From: Halomarina oriensis
Lineage (GTDB): Archaea; Halobacteriota; Halobacteria; Halobacteriales; Haloarculaceae
Direction: 5' to 3'
DNA length: 64,000 nt
NCBI RefSeq assembly: GCF_009791395.1
Contig: NZ_WSZK01000030.1
Coordinates: 1 to 64,000, forward strand
Part shown: piece by piece, positions 1 through 7,788 of the stretch
Position numbering within the stretch: position 1 is the first letter of the stretch
How the letters are laid out: the number at the start of each line of letters is the position of its first letter
Notes under the pieces: model-generated
What the model was told of the DNA's origin: nothing
The model's database searches: none
What the model saw: only the letters and a program-made list of their open reading frames with translations
Translations under genes and position numbers: made by a program

Positions 1-401
1 GGGGGAGCGAGGACGCCACGGTGACGCCGGCGGTGCGGGACGCCCTCGACGCGCCGGTCGTACTCGGTCCCTCCAACCCCGTCACCAGCGTCGGGCCGAT
101 GCTCGCACTCGACGGGTTCCGAGCGGCCCTCGACGACGGGCGCGTCGTCGCCGTCTCGCCGTTCGTCGGCGACCGGGTGTTCTCGGGACCGGCCGCGAAA
201 CTGATGGACGCGACGGGCCACGACCCCTCGACGGCGGGCGTCGCCGACACCTACCCGTTCGCCGACGCGTTCGTCCTCGACACCGACGACGACACCGACC
301 TCGCCCGACCGGTCGTCCGGACCGACACGACACTCGACACGCCCGCCGACAGCGAACGGGTGGCCCGTGCCGTGCGCGAGGCGCTCGACGAGGTGGCCTG
401 A
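1..401 (+). CDS. cofD: 2-phospho-L-lactate transferase CofD, C-terminal part
   Basis: This is the C-terminal part (about 133 residues) of CofD. CofD transfers the phospholactyl-type moiety from its guanosine-diphosphate-activated donor to FO during coenzyme F420 synthesis in the cytoplasm. The start lies left of the window. The family motif [12 protein letters not shown] and the following [15 protein letters not shown] are clear. The TGA stop is 2 nt before the next ATG, so it heads a tightly packed run of four genes that follow on the same strand. Family assignment is secure; only the truncation limits it. Confidence 0.9.
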   Translation, partial: GSEDATVTPAVRDALDAPVVLGPSNPVTSVGPMLALDGFRAALDDGRVVAVSPFVGDRVFSGPAAKLMDATGHDPSTAGVADTYPFADAFVLDTDDDTDLARPVVRTDTTLDTPADSERVARAVREALDEVA

Positions 402-403
402 CG

Positions 404-1207
404 ATGGACCGGACGAGCGACTCGGCCGCCGAGTTCGGGGGGTTCGAGCCACGGGTCGCGCTCGCCAGTCTCTCGGGGGCCGCCGACGCCCGGTGGGCGC
501 TCGCGGCCAGCGAGTTCGCCGGGTGTGCCTTCCTCGGCGGTGTCGCGCTCGACGAGGCGACCCGCACGGCCGCCCGTGCGCTCGTCGCCCGTGACCGCGA
601 GGAGTTCCTGCCAGCAGCCCCGGTAGCGTTCGTCGAATCGCAGTTGGCGGCGCTCGACGACGCTCCGATACGCGCCGGGGTGAACGTCAGGAGTACGACG
701 CTCGACCCGATTCGTGACGTGGCCGAGGTGTGTGTGGACCACGACGCACTCCTCGAACTGAACGCGCACTGCCGGCAGGACGAGATGTGTGCGGCGGGCG
801 TTGGCGAGTCACTCCTCCGGGACGCCGACCGGCTCTGCGAACAGGTCCGGGTCGCCAGCGACACCGGGGCGACGGTGAGCGTGAAGGTCCGCGCGGAGGT
901 CGACGGCGTCGTCCTCCCGGTGCTCGCCCCGCGACTCGTCGAGGCGGGGGCGAGCGTCCTCCACGTCGACGCGATGGACTCCGAGTCCGTCGTCGGCGCA
1001 GTGGTCGAGTCGTGTGACGCGTTCGTGATCGCGAACAACGGCGTCCGCGACCGTCGAACCGTCCGCGAGTACCTCGACGACGGTGCGGACGCGGTGAGCG
1101 TCGGCCGTCCGAGCGACGACCCGCGCGTCCTCCGTCGGGTCCGAGAGGCGACCGACGCGTGGTTCGCGGGCCACCAGCGGCCGACACGGTCCGCGGAGCG
1201 ACGATGA
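404..1207 (+). CDS. TIM-barrel protein, tRNA-dihydrouridine synthase-like
   Basis: A 267-residue protein resembling the archaeal TIM-barrel family related to dihydrouridine synthases and dihydroorotate dehydrogenases (MJ0144-like). The motif HCRQDEMCAAGVGESLL around residues 123-139, then VSVKVRAEV and the ASVLHVDAM strand, fit the flavin-barrel fold. The N-terminal third is divergent and Ala-rich. The gene lies 2 nt after cofD and overlaps the next start by ATGA. Its position between cofD and a CitG-like gene suggests a cofactor role rather than tRNA modification, but the substrate is unknown. Confidence 0.7.
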   Translation: MDRTSDSAAEFGGFEPRVALASLSGAADARWALAASEFAGCAFLGGVALDEATRTAARALVARDREEFLPAAPVAFVESQLAALDDAPIRAGVNVRSTTLDPIRDVAEVCVDHDALLELNAHCRQDEMCAAGVGESLLRDADRLCEQVRVASDTGATVSVKVRAEVDGVVLPVLAPRLVEAGASVLHVDAMDSESVVGAVVESCDAFVIANNGVRDRRTVREYLDDGADAVSVGRPSDDPRVLRRVREATDAWFAGHQRPTRSAERR

Positions 1208-2067
1208 GCGACGACAGGTCGGACGGCCCGCCCCGCCGCGACGTCGTCCAGAACGCGGAACTCGCGCTGTTGCTGGAGGTCGCCGGCACGCCGAAACCGG
1301 GCAACGTCGACCGACACCGCGACCACGCGGATCTCCACTTCGACCACTTCCTCGCGGGGGCGGTCGGTGCCACGCCGGGCCTCCGACTGGCCGCCGGGGA
1401 CGGCCCCCTCGGGGAAGCGTTCGAGCGTGCCGTCGGCGGGATGAGTCGACAGCGCGGCGGCAACTCACAGTTCGGCGCGCTACTGGCGCTCTGCCCGCTC
1501 GTCCGTGCGGCGAGTCGTGACGCACTCACCCGCGAGGGGGTCCGTGCGGCCGTCGCCGAGACCACCGTCGAGGACACCTGCTCGTTCTACCGCGCGTTCG
1601 ACCACGTCGGCGTCGCCGTCGACGACCCGCCCGAGGGGATGTCCGACCTCGACGTTCGCCAGGGGAGCGGGGCGATTCCGGCCGTCAGAGAACGCGACCT
1701 GACGCTCGCCGACCTGATGGCCGAGAGTGCGCCCGGCGACGGCATCGCCGCCGAGTGGACCGACGGCTACCCCCGAACGCTCCGGGCGGCCGAACGCATC
1801 GAGGCGGACGACGGCCCGGTCTCCGAACGCGGTGCGCGGGCGTTCCTCCACCTCCTGGCCGAACGAATCGACCAGTTCGTCGCCACGACGAGCGACGCCG
1901 CGAGCGCACGGGAGGCGACCGACCGCGCACAGGCCGTCCTCGACGACGAGGAGGACGCCGAGGCGCTGGCCGAGGAGTTCGTCGAACGGGGTATCAACCC
2001 CGGCACGACGGCGGACCTGACCGCCGCGGCGCTGTTCGTCGCGCTCGAACGGGGGGTCGAGGTGTGA
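1204..2067 (+). CDS. triphosphoribosyl-dephospho-CoA synthase-like protein (CitG/MdcB family)
   Basis: A 287-residue protein of the CitG/MdcB family. Bacterial members join dephospho-CoA to ATP-derived ribose to build the prosthetic group of citrate or malonate lyases. The signature TPKPGNVDRHRDHAD is present near residue 30, followed by the family's GGNSQFGALLAL segment. The ATG at 1204 overlaps the preceding stop (ATGA). The family has an extended frame upstream, but the overlap start fits best. No lyase acyl-carrier gene is visible nearby, so in this archaeon the product probably serves another cofactor pathway (inference). Confidence 0.8.
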   Translation: MSDDRSDGPPRRDVVQNAELALLLEVAGTPKPGNVDRHRDHADLHFDHFLAGAVGATPGLRLAAGDGPLGEAFERAVGGMSRQRGGNSQFGALLALCPLVRAASRDALTREGVRAAVAETTVEDTCSFYRAFDHVGVAVDDPPEGMSDLDVRQGSGAIPAVRERDLTLADLMAESAPGDGIAAEWTDGYPRTLRAAERIEADDGPVSERGARAFLHLLAERIDQFVATTSDAASAREATDRAQAVLDDEEDAEALAEEFVERGINPGTTADLTAAALFVALERGVEV

Positions 2068-2720
2068 GCGACCCGACCGACACCGAGGGGGGCGACCACG
2101 ACCACGTCGGGACGCGGCCGGACCCGCTCGCGCCGAACGGCTGGCCCGTCGCGTGGGAGGGCTGTGTCGAGTCCGTCGTGACGACGCTCGGCCCGAACGA
2201 CCGCTGGAACGTCGCGGCACTCGGGGTGTTCGCGCCCGAGGAGCCGTCGGACCCACACGACCGTGTGACCGCGCGGACGTGGGGGCGGACCCGGACCTGG
2301 CGGAACTTCGTCGAGCGCGGCGAGGGGTACGTCCAGTTCACGCGCGACCCGGTCGACTTCGTCGAGGCGGCCTGTACCGTCCGTGAGGAGGAGTCGCCGG
2401 TGCTGGCGAGCGCGGACGCGTGGGTCCACGTCGCCGTCGAGTCCGTCGCAGAAGGGGCGGAGGGGGAGACGCAGTGGGTGGAGTGGGAACTCACACCCAT
2501 CGAGGCGAGCGTCGAGCGGCGGGTCGTCCCGACGGTCGACCGGGCGCACGCGGCCGTCGTCGACGCGACGGTGGCGGCGTCGAGACTCGGCGTCTCCGGT
2601 TACGACGACGGGACGCTCCACGAGCGGATTCGCCACTGCGAGTCGGTCGTCGACTCGTGTGGCGGGCGACGCGTCAGAGACGCGTGGGACCGGTTCGAGC
2701 GGACGCTCGACCGGTCCTGA
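2064..2720 (+). CDS. DUF447 family protein (flavin-reductase-like split barrel)
   Basis: A 218-residue protein of the archaeal DUF447 family. The N-terminal half has the split-barrel look of flavin reductases (WNVAALGVFAPEE, then a stretch ending in DPVDFVEAAC). The C-terminal half is helical. It starts with GTG at 2064 and overlaps the previous stop by 4 nt, so it is translationally coupled to the CitG-like gene. No function is established. Conserved linkage with F420 or methanopterin-related genes is known in archaea, which would fit a flavin- or cofactor-handling role. Confidence 0.75.
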   Translation: MSDPTDTEGGDHDHVGTRPDPLAPNGWPVAWEGCVESVVTTLGPNDRWNVAALGVFAPEEPSDPHDRVTARTWGRTRTWRNFVERGEGYVQFTRDPVDFVEAACTVREEESPVLASADAWVHVAVESVAEGAEGETQWVEWELTPIEASVERRVVPTVDRAHAAVVDATVAASRLGVSGYDDGTLHERIRHCESVVDSCGGRRVRDAWDRFERTLDRS

Positions 2721-2724
2721 GGGG

Positions 2725-3210
2725 TCAGACTTCGGTGTCGCCCGTGTCGCCACGGTGGAGGCGCTGGACGCGGCGGTACGCCTGGAACTCCGCTTGGGCG
2801 TTCAGGTCTATCTCGTAGCGCCCGAGGATGTCCTGCGTGTCCGGGATGGCCTTCCGCTCGACCACCTCGACGACGGCGACCCAGCCGTCGGGGTCGCCAG
2901 CGTCGTCGCGGCGACGGCCGACCTCGACCAGCGCGTCGAACGGGTGGCCGATGAGTTGCCCGGCGTTCGAGCGGACGGTGTCTCGGACCTCGATGAGTCC
3001 GACCCCGTCTCCCCCGTCGGTCGACTCGCTCTCGCTACTCACGTCGTCCTCCGTCGACGACTCCTCGTCGGTCGACGACCCCTCGGCGTCGTCGACGGTC
3101 GAGTCGCTCTCGTCGTGCTGGTGGCAGAAGCCGTCTTCTCCCGCGGCGTTCCCGCACCGCTCTCCGTCCGCGGTGAGCGCCCGGCACTGGTCTGCGTCGG
3201 ATTCGGACAT
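2725..3210 (-). CDS. gvpO: gas vesicle protein GvpO with N-terminal Cys-His knuckle
   Basis: A 161-residue GvpO, one of the eight proteins required for gas vesicles in Halobacterium. The C-terminal 80 residues carry the family core (WVAVVEVVERKAIPDTQDIL, then a GRYEI strand). The N-terminus differs from Halobacterium GvpO. It holds a C-x9-C-x8-C-x2-H pattern at residues 9-31 (CRALTADGERC, then GFCHQH) that looks like a small zinc knuckle, followed by a Ser/Asp/Glu-rich linker at about 33-70. It is the second gene of a leftward gvpA-gvpO unit with a 16-nt gap. The ATG is at 3210. Confidence 0.9.
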   Translation of the reverse strand: MSESDADQCRALTADGERCGNAAGEDGFCHQHDESDSTVDDAEGSSTDEESSTEDDVSSESESTDGGDGVGLIEVRDTVRSNAGQLIGHPFDALVEVGRRRDDAGDPDGWVAVVEVVERKAIPDTQDILGRYEIDLNAQAEFQAYRRVQRLHRGDTGDTEV

Positions 3211-3226
3211 GGTTCACTCGCCCTGC

Positions 3227-3514
3227 TCAGGACTCCTCGACCTCGATTGCGCGTGGCTCGATGGCCCCGACGCCGGTTTCGAGGTCCTGCATGTCCTCTA
3301 GCTCGCCGGACTGGCTCGCTTGCTCTATCATCGATATCTGTTGTGCGTAGTGGATGAACGTGTCGACGGACGCGACGACGACGCGAGCCTCGACGGTGAG
3401 GATTTCGATACCGACGACGGAGACGCGTGCCCAGACGTCGATGACCATCCCCTTGTCCAAGATTCGGTCGAGTACTTCCGCGAGACTCGACGCATTCGGC
3501 GTGTTCGTTGCCAT
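3227..3514 (-). CDS. gvpA: major gas vesicle structural protein GvpA
   Basis: A 95-residue GvpA, the small hydrophobic protein that polymerises into the gas-vesicle wall. The motif [18 protein letters not shown], the segment [20 protein letters not shown] and the Tyr/Ile-rich helix that follows are nearly identical to family consensus. The C-terminal 25 residues are acidic. I chose the ATG at 3514; an in-frame GTG three codons upstream is less likely. The gene diverges from gvpF across about 146 nt in which no strong TATA box is obvious. It heads a gvpA-gvpO unit. Confidence 0.95.
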   Translation of the reverse strand: MATNTPNASSLAEVLDRILDKGMVIDVWARVSVVGIEILTVEARVVVASVDTFIHYAQQISMIEQASQSGELEDMQDLETGVGAIEPRAIEVEES

Positions 3515-3660
3515 CGCGTTCACTCACTCGAACGGTGGGGTTCGTCTTGTTGCCTGCGTGGGCCAGGGTGGCCGGCTCGAACGCCGACAAAACGCGGTGG
3601 CTTTCCTGTGCAAGCACTGTCTATTGGTGGCCCTCTGGAGAAGGCACGCGCGATAGCCAC

Positions 3661-4284
3661 ATGAGCGACAAGCTTTACGCGTACGGCGTCACCGAGGACG
3701 GCGGCGACCTCGCGGTCGACGAGACCGGCGTCGACGGGGCCGACGACATCTACACCGTCTCACACGGTCCGCTGGCGGCCATCGTCTCCGACATCGAGGA
3801 GTTGGACCCCGAGCGTAGCGACGAGAACGTCCGGGCACACGACGACGTCCTCCGTGCGGTGCTGGTCGACGCCGAACGGACCGTCGTCCCGATGCAGTTC
3901 GGGATGGTGTTCGAGGGGAAACGGCCGCTGAAGAACATCCTCCGGACCGGCCGACCGACGTTCTCGCGGTCGCTGAACGACATCGAGGGCACCTACGAGC
4001 TAGGCGTGAAACTCGTCGCCGACGAGGGGGCACGGGTCGACCGCGCGGCGGTCGAAGCCGACGTCGACGACCGACTCTCCGAGGTGAGCGTCGGCACCGT
4101 CGAGAACGACCTGTTCTCCGACCGACTCGTCTTCAACCGCTCGTATCTCGTGAAACGCGACGAACGCGAGGCGTTCGACGAGGCCATCGACGACATCGAG
4201 GCGGCCCACAGCGACCTGACGCTCCAGTACACGGGGCCGTGGGCCCCGTACAACTTCGTCGACATCGCAATCGAGGCACAATGA
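3661..4284 (+). CDS. gvpF: gas vesicle protein GvpF
   Basis: A 207-residue GvpF of the GvpF/L family, a minor vesicle protein needed early in assembly. It begins DKLYAYGVTED and ends with the family hallmark GPWAPYNFVD, closely matched in GvpL of this cluster. Asp/Glu content is high. The start is the ATG at 3661 after a spacer containing GGAG about 16 nt upstream; the frame is open further left but not conserved. It is the first gene of the rightward operon gvpF-G-x-J-K-L-M, whose genes overlap by 4-14 nt. Confidence 0.93.
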   Translation: MSDKLYAYGVTEDGGDLAVDETGVDGADDIYTVSHGPLAAIVSDIEELDPERSDENVRAHDDVLRAVLVDAERTVVPMQFGMVFEGKRPLKNILRTGRPTFSRSLNDIEGTYELGVKLVADEGARVDRAAVEADVDDRLSEVSVGTVENDLFSDRLVFNRSYLVKRDEREAFDEAIDDIEAAHSDLTLQYTGPWAPYNFVDIAIEAQ

Positions 4285-4535
4285 CCTTCGTCCTCGACGA
4301 CCTGCTCGTCCGGCCGTTCGTCGGACTCCTCAACGTCATCCACGCGATGGCCATCGAGGGGATGTACGACACCGACGCGCTCCGGGACGAACTGAAGGAG
4401 AACCGCCTGCTGTTCGAGCTGGGCGAACTGAGCGAGGCCGAGTACGAGGAACGTCGTGAGGACATCGAGACCCGGTTGGAGGTCGCAGAACAGGCCCGTG
4501 AACAGTTGAGCGGTCGTATCGAGGTGCGGGGATGA
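4281..4535 (+). CDS. gvpG: gas vesicle protein GvpG
   Basis: An 84-residue GvpG, a minor accessory protein for vesicle assembly. The start VLDDLLVRPFVGLLNVIHAM and the helical coiled-coil-like region GELSEAEYEERREDIETRL are typical. The ATG at 4281 overlaps the gvpF stop (ATGA), and its own stop overlaps the next start. The length matches known haloarchaeal GvpG. Confidence 0.92.
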   Translation: MTFVLDDLLVRPFVGLLNVIHAMAIEGMYDTDALRDELKENRLLFELGELSEAEYEERREDIETRLEVAEQAREQLSGRIEVRG

Positions 4536-5407
4536 GCGACGACTCCGCCGAGGACCCCGCTGGCACGGACGCCGAGGGGGCGGACAGTGGTGGCGGGGAC
4601 GACACGGAGACGACGCTCGCGGACCGAGCGCGCGACGACCTGTTGCAACTCGTCACGTCGCTCGCCACGGGGTCGACCGGAGAGGCGCTCGACGCGCTCG
4701 AAGACCTCGAAGCCGTCGCCGCCGAAGCCGAGGACGTCGCCTCGACCGTCGACGCCGGCGACCTCCCGGACGCCATCGACCTCAGCCGACTGCCGGAGGT
4801 CGTCTCGGTCGACGACATCGCCTACGCCATCGTCTCCGGGGACACCGACGACATCGTCGACACGAACACGCTGCTCGACATCCTCGAACTCGGCGAACTG
4901 TTCGACGCCGTCGACGTCCGAGAGTTCTGGCGCAACGCCGAGGAACTGGAGGCGGAACTGGAGGACGCACTCGGCGAGGAGGGCCTCGCCGAGTGGAAGG
5001 ACCGACTCGGGATGGGCGAGGACGGCGACGGCGACGGCGACGAGGACGTCGAGTGGTCGACGCTCGCGGACGCCGCCGACGACGATGCGGTCCAGGCCGG
5101 TATCCAGACCCAGCTTCGGGACGCTATCGACGAGTTCCGCGAGGGGGTGCTCGACGCTCGGAAGCAGTTGGTCGAGCGACGCGCGGAACTGGAGGAGAAG
5201 ACGGAGAGCGTCGGTCAGCCGGACTCGCGGAACCCGACCGCGTTCTCCTCGATGGCGGGGTCGCGCCCGGACATCGGCAACGCGGCACGCGGTTCGACCG
5301 TCCCGACGGAGACGCGGTACTCCTCGGCCCCGAACCGCGGGCGCATCTACGGCGACCGGTTCGAGAAGTACGAGGACGCGGACGACGAGGTGAACGACGA
5401 TGCCTGA
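4532..5407 (+). CDS. unrecognised acidic protein in the gvpH position of the gas-vesicle operon
   Basis: A 291-residue protein that I do not recognise, lying between gvpG and gvpJ where gvpH and gvpI sit in Halobacterium. Residues 1-30 are disordered and acidic. Residues 30-155 are helical, with repeated Asp-Leu segments (AGDLPDAIDLSRLPEV, then DAVDVREFWRNAEELEAEL). A Gly/Asp linker follows, then a predicted coiled coil (ARKQLVERRAELEEKTESV). The tail at 245-285 is basic/Ser-rich with NRGRIYGDRFEKYED. No alpha-crystallin (Hsp20) domain, the hallmark of GvpH, is visible. Overlaps on both sides show it belongs to the operon. A chaperone or scaffold role is only a guess. Confidence 0.8.
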   Translation: MSDDSAEDPAGTDAEGADSGGGDDTETTLADRARDDLLQLVTSLATGSTGEALDALEDLEAVAAEAEDVASTVDAGDLPDAIDLSRLPEVVSVDDIAYAIVSGDTDDIVDTNTLLDILELGELFDAVDVREFWRNAEELEAELEDALGEEGLAEWKDRLGMGEDGDGDGDEDVEWSTLADAADDDAVQAGIQTQLRDAIDEFREGVLDARKQLVERRAELEEKTESVGQPDSRNPTAFSSMAGSRPDIGNAARGSTVPTETRYSSAPNRGRIYGDRFEKYEDADDEVNDDA

Positions 5408-5894
5408 ACCCACACGCTCGGCCGGCCCGACTCGACAGAAAGACAGCCTCGCGGACGTCGTCGAGCTACTGCTCGACAAGGGAATCGTCATCAACGCCGA
5501 CATCGCGGTGTCCGTCGGCGAGACGGAACTGCTCGGCGTCCACATCCGGGCGGCCATCGCCTCCTTCGAGACGGCCGCACAGTACGGCCTCCAGTTCCCC
5601 GACGGAACCGACGCCCAGCGCGTCCAGGAGGCCGCCGGCGTCGAACCGCTTGAGGAGGGCGAGGACGTCGGCGATGCGGCCCCCATCTCGGTCCGCGGTC
5701 CCCGAGGAGGCGCCGGCGAGCGACCGAGAGCGACCGGCGACGAAGACGAGGGCGAGGGTGACCTGACCGACGCCGTCGAGGACGTCGGTGACGCCGCCGA
5801 GGACGCGGTGGACGGCGACGACGAGGCGGCCGACAGTGCGGATACCGACGAAACCGCGGAAGGGGACGCCCCCGAGACGGGGGACGACGGATGA
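5400..5894 (+). CDS. gvpJ: gas vesicle protein GvpJ
   Basis: A 164-residue GvpA-family minor protein. Residues 15-60 are the GvpA-like core ([20 protein letters not shown], then a [14 protein letters not shown] helix), and residues 95-164 are a long acidic tail absent from GvpA and GvpM. Gene position and the tail favour GvpJ, which is thought to help nucleate or shape the vesicle tip. The ATG at 5400 lies inside the previous gene (8-nt overlap). Confidence 0.9.
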   Translation: MPEPTRSAGPTRQKDSLADVVELLLDKGIVINADIAVSVGETELLGVHIRAAIASFETAAQYGLQFPDGTDAQRVQEAAGVEPLEEGEDVGDAAPISVRGPRGGAGERPRATGDEDEGEGDLTDAVEDVGDAAEDAVDGDDEAADSADTDETAEGDAPETGDDG

Positions 5895-6178
5895 CACGGA
5901 TCGACGTCGACGGGGAGTCCGCGGGCGACGGACTGGTGGCGCTCGTCGTCACCGTCGTCGAACTCGTCGTCGAGGCGCTCGAACGCGAGGCCATCCGACG
6001 GATGGAGTCGGGGTCGCTCACGGACGCCGAAATCGAGCGCGTCGGTCAGCAACTCGCCACGCTGGAGGACGAACTCGACCGGCTGAAGGAGGTCCACGGC
6101 GTCGAGGACCACGTCGACGACCTGCGCGGTGACCTCGACGGACTCGTCCGAGACGCCATGATGCAGGTGGAACTGTGA
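5891..6178 (+). CDS. gvpK: gas vesicle protein GvpK
   Basis: A 95-residue GvpK. The helix [20 protein letters not shown] and the following [20 protein letters not shown] are characteristic of the family, with a C-terminal coiled-coil segment ([18 protein letters not shown]). GvpK is an essential minor component. Its ATG overlaps the gvpJ stop and its stop overlaps the gvpL start. Confidence 0.92.
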   Translation: MTRIDVDGESAGDGLVALVVTVVELVVEALEREAIRRMESGSLTDAEIERVGQQLATLEDELDRLKEVHGVEDHVDDLRGDLDGLVRDAMMQVEL

Positions 6179-7014
6179 CCGACCGGACCGCCACGGTCGG
6201 CGACGCCCCCGACGACTCGGGGGAGGCGCGGTACTGCTACTGCGCCGTCTCGCTCCACGAGGGTGTGGAGCCAGGACCTCTCGGACTCGCCGGCGTCGAG
6301 GACGAACCGGTCCGGTTGCTCGCCGAAGGGGACGTCGGTCTGTTCGTCCACGACTGTGCCGGTCTGTACGACTCCGCGGACCCGACCGAGGTGCAGGGCT
6401 GGCTGCTCTCCCATCAGGCCGTCGTGGACGCGGCCACCGAGCGGTTCGGGACGCCGGTCCCGTTCCGGTTCGACACGGTCGTCCAGGGCGACGACGACAC
6501 GGTCCGGTCGTGGCTGACCGAGCACCGCGAGCGGTTCGCCGACGTACTCACCGACCTCGCAGGCTGTTCGGAGTACCGCATCGAGGTACTGGTGGACGAG
6601 GAGACGCTCGACGCGGCCATCGTCGAGTCCGACGAGCGACTACGGGAACTGGCGGCTCAGCGCGACGAGTCGACGGAGGGGACCGCCTTCCTGGTCGACA
6701 AGCAGTACGACAAGCGCCTGAACGAACTTCGACGGGAACGCCGGGCGGCCCGGACGGAGACACTCGGGACGCGGGTCGCCGAACACGCTCGGGAGGTGCA
6801 GGAGCCGGACGATCCGACGACGACGCTCGGTGACACGCCGGAGAAGGAGGGAGCGGTCCAGGCGCGACTGACCGCGCTGGCCGACGAGGAGGGTGTCGAC
6901 GCCATCGGGAGCGTCCTTGACGACGTGGCCGACGAGGCGGGCGTCCGGGTCCGGTTCACGGGGCCGTGGCCGCCGTACTCGTTCGTCCCGGAGGTCGACG
7001 ATGGAACCGCGTAG
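6175..7014 (+). CDS. gvpL: gas vesicle protein GvpL
   Basis: A 279-residue GvpL, homologous to GvpF. It has the N-terminal [16 protein letters not shown] strand, a central coiled-coil region ([18 protein letters not shown]) and the shared C-terminal hallmark [11 protein letters not shown]. In Halobacterium GvpL contacts most other minor Gvp proteins and is regarded as an assembly platform. It starts with GTG at 6175, overlapping the gvpK stop by 4 nt. The gvpM start lies 14 nt before its stop. Confidence 0.92.
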   Translation: MTDRTATVGDAPDDSGEARYCYCAVSLHEGVEPGPLGLAGVEDEPVRLLAEGDVGLFVHDCAGLYDSADPTEVQGWLLSHQAVVDAATERFGTPVPFRFDTVVQGDDDTVRSWLTEHRERFADVLTDLAGCSEYRIEVLVDEETLDAAIVESDERLRELAAQRDESTEGTAFLVDKQYDKRLNELRRERRAARTETLGTRVAEHAREVQEPDDPTTTLGDTPEKEGAVQARLTALADEEGVDAIGSVLDDVADEAGVRVRFTGPWPPYSFVPEVDDGTA

Positions 7015-7249
7015 GGACGAGGACGACGCTATCGTCGACCTGCTCGACTGCATCCTCCGGGACGGCGTCATCCTGCAGGCGGACGTCATCATCAGCGTCG
7101 CGGAGGTACCGCTGGTCGGCCTCCAGTTGCGTGCCGCACTCGCCGGGATGGACACCATGACGCGCTACGGCTTGCTCACCGACTGGGACGAGGAGACGCG
7201 AACGCGGGCCATCGCGGACGAGCGAGCGCCACCGACACGACTCGAGTAG
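7001..7249 (+). CDS. gvpM: gas vesicle protein GvpM
   Basis: An 82-residue GvpA-family minor protein (AIVDLLDCILRDGVILQADV, then VPLVGLQLRAALAGMDTM). It lacks the acidic tail of GvpJ, and together with its place at the operon end this indicates GvpM. The ATG at 7001 overlaps gvpL by 14 nt. No gvpN, gvpC, gvpD or gvpE follows; the next gene encodes a ribosomal protein. Confidence 0.9.
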   Translation: MEPRRDEDDAIVDLLDCILRDGVILQADVIISVAEVPLVGLQLRAALAGMDTMTRYGLLTDWDEETRTRAIADERAPPTRLE

Positions 7250-7407
7250 GTCGGCCGGTTCGAGGGCCCGCGAGCGGTCGGTCGTCGGACTCCCTCCGAC
7301 GCGGTCGACGACGCGCCGGGTCGGCGCACACTCGGCGACCGTCAGCGGAACGTCACGGCTCACGCGACCACCCCCGAGACCCGGTCTCATGGTCGAATTC
7401 CGATATA

Positions 7408-7424
7408 GAAACGAACGCTTTTAG
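7408..7424 (+). promoter_or_regulatory. probable promoter of rps17e (BRE plus TATA-like box)
   Basis: The purine-rich GAAACGAACG followed by CTTTTAG matches a haloarchaeal BRE/TATA arrangement. The TTTTA centre lies about 27 nt before the rps17e ATG, so transcription would start at or next to the start codon (leaderless mRNA). Confidence 0.5.
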
Positions 7425-7447
7425 CCGCGCCGACGAGACGAACGGAC

Positions 7448-7636
7448 ATGGCCATCAAACCCGCCTACGTCAAGAAGACGGCGACGACGCTGCTGGAGGA
7501 GTACGGCGAAGCGTTCGGGACGGACTTCGACCACAACAAGGAGGTCGTCGTCGAACTCACGAACATCGACTCGAAGGAGGTCCGCAACCGCGTCGCGGGC
7601 TACATCACGCGCAAGAAGGGCGGCAGCGTCGAGTAA
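7448..7636 (+). CDS. rps17e: 30S ribosomal protein S17e
   Basis: A 62-residue archaeal/eukaryotic S17e of the small ribosomal subunit. Recognition rests on KPAYVKKTATTLLEEY, on NKEVVVELTNIDSKEVRNRV and on the C-terminal AGYITRKKGG. The length is normal for archaea, where the eukaryotic extension is absent. It is a single gene with its own leaderless-type promoter. Confidence 0.97.
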   Translation: MAIKPAYVKKTATTLLEEYGEAFGTDFDHNKEVVVELTNIDSKEVRNRVAGYITRKKGGSVE

Positions 7637-7728
7637 CGCAGTTCTCTCGTCTCTCGATACCGGCCGTGAGCGACGGCTGTGACCGGAGTTCTCGACACGC
7701 CCCGAGTCGTAACCCATTAATCGGTCGC

Positions 7729-7746
7729 TGACTAACTGTTCAGTCA
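7729..7746. promoter_or_regulatory. inverted repeat upstream of the MATE exporter, possible operator
   Basis: TGACT and AGTCA arms flank an 8-nt centre, giving 12 of 18 symmetric positions. The site sits just after an AT-rich CATTAA box and about 43 nt before the exporter ATG. Such sites at exporter promoters often bind TetR-type repressors, but no regulator gene lies next to it. Confidence 0.35.
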
Positions 7747-7788
7747 ACTACCGATGTACGTCCAACCGACGGTTCGACACCGGGTGGT

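Noticed and set aside
3515-3660. GvpE-type activator sites and TATA boxes between gvpA and gvpF
   Set aside because: I could not identify a convincing match by eye and did not want to force one.
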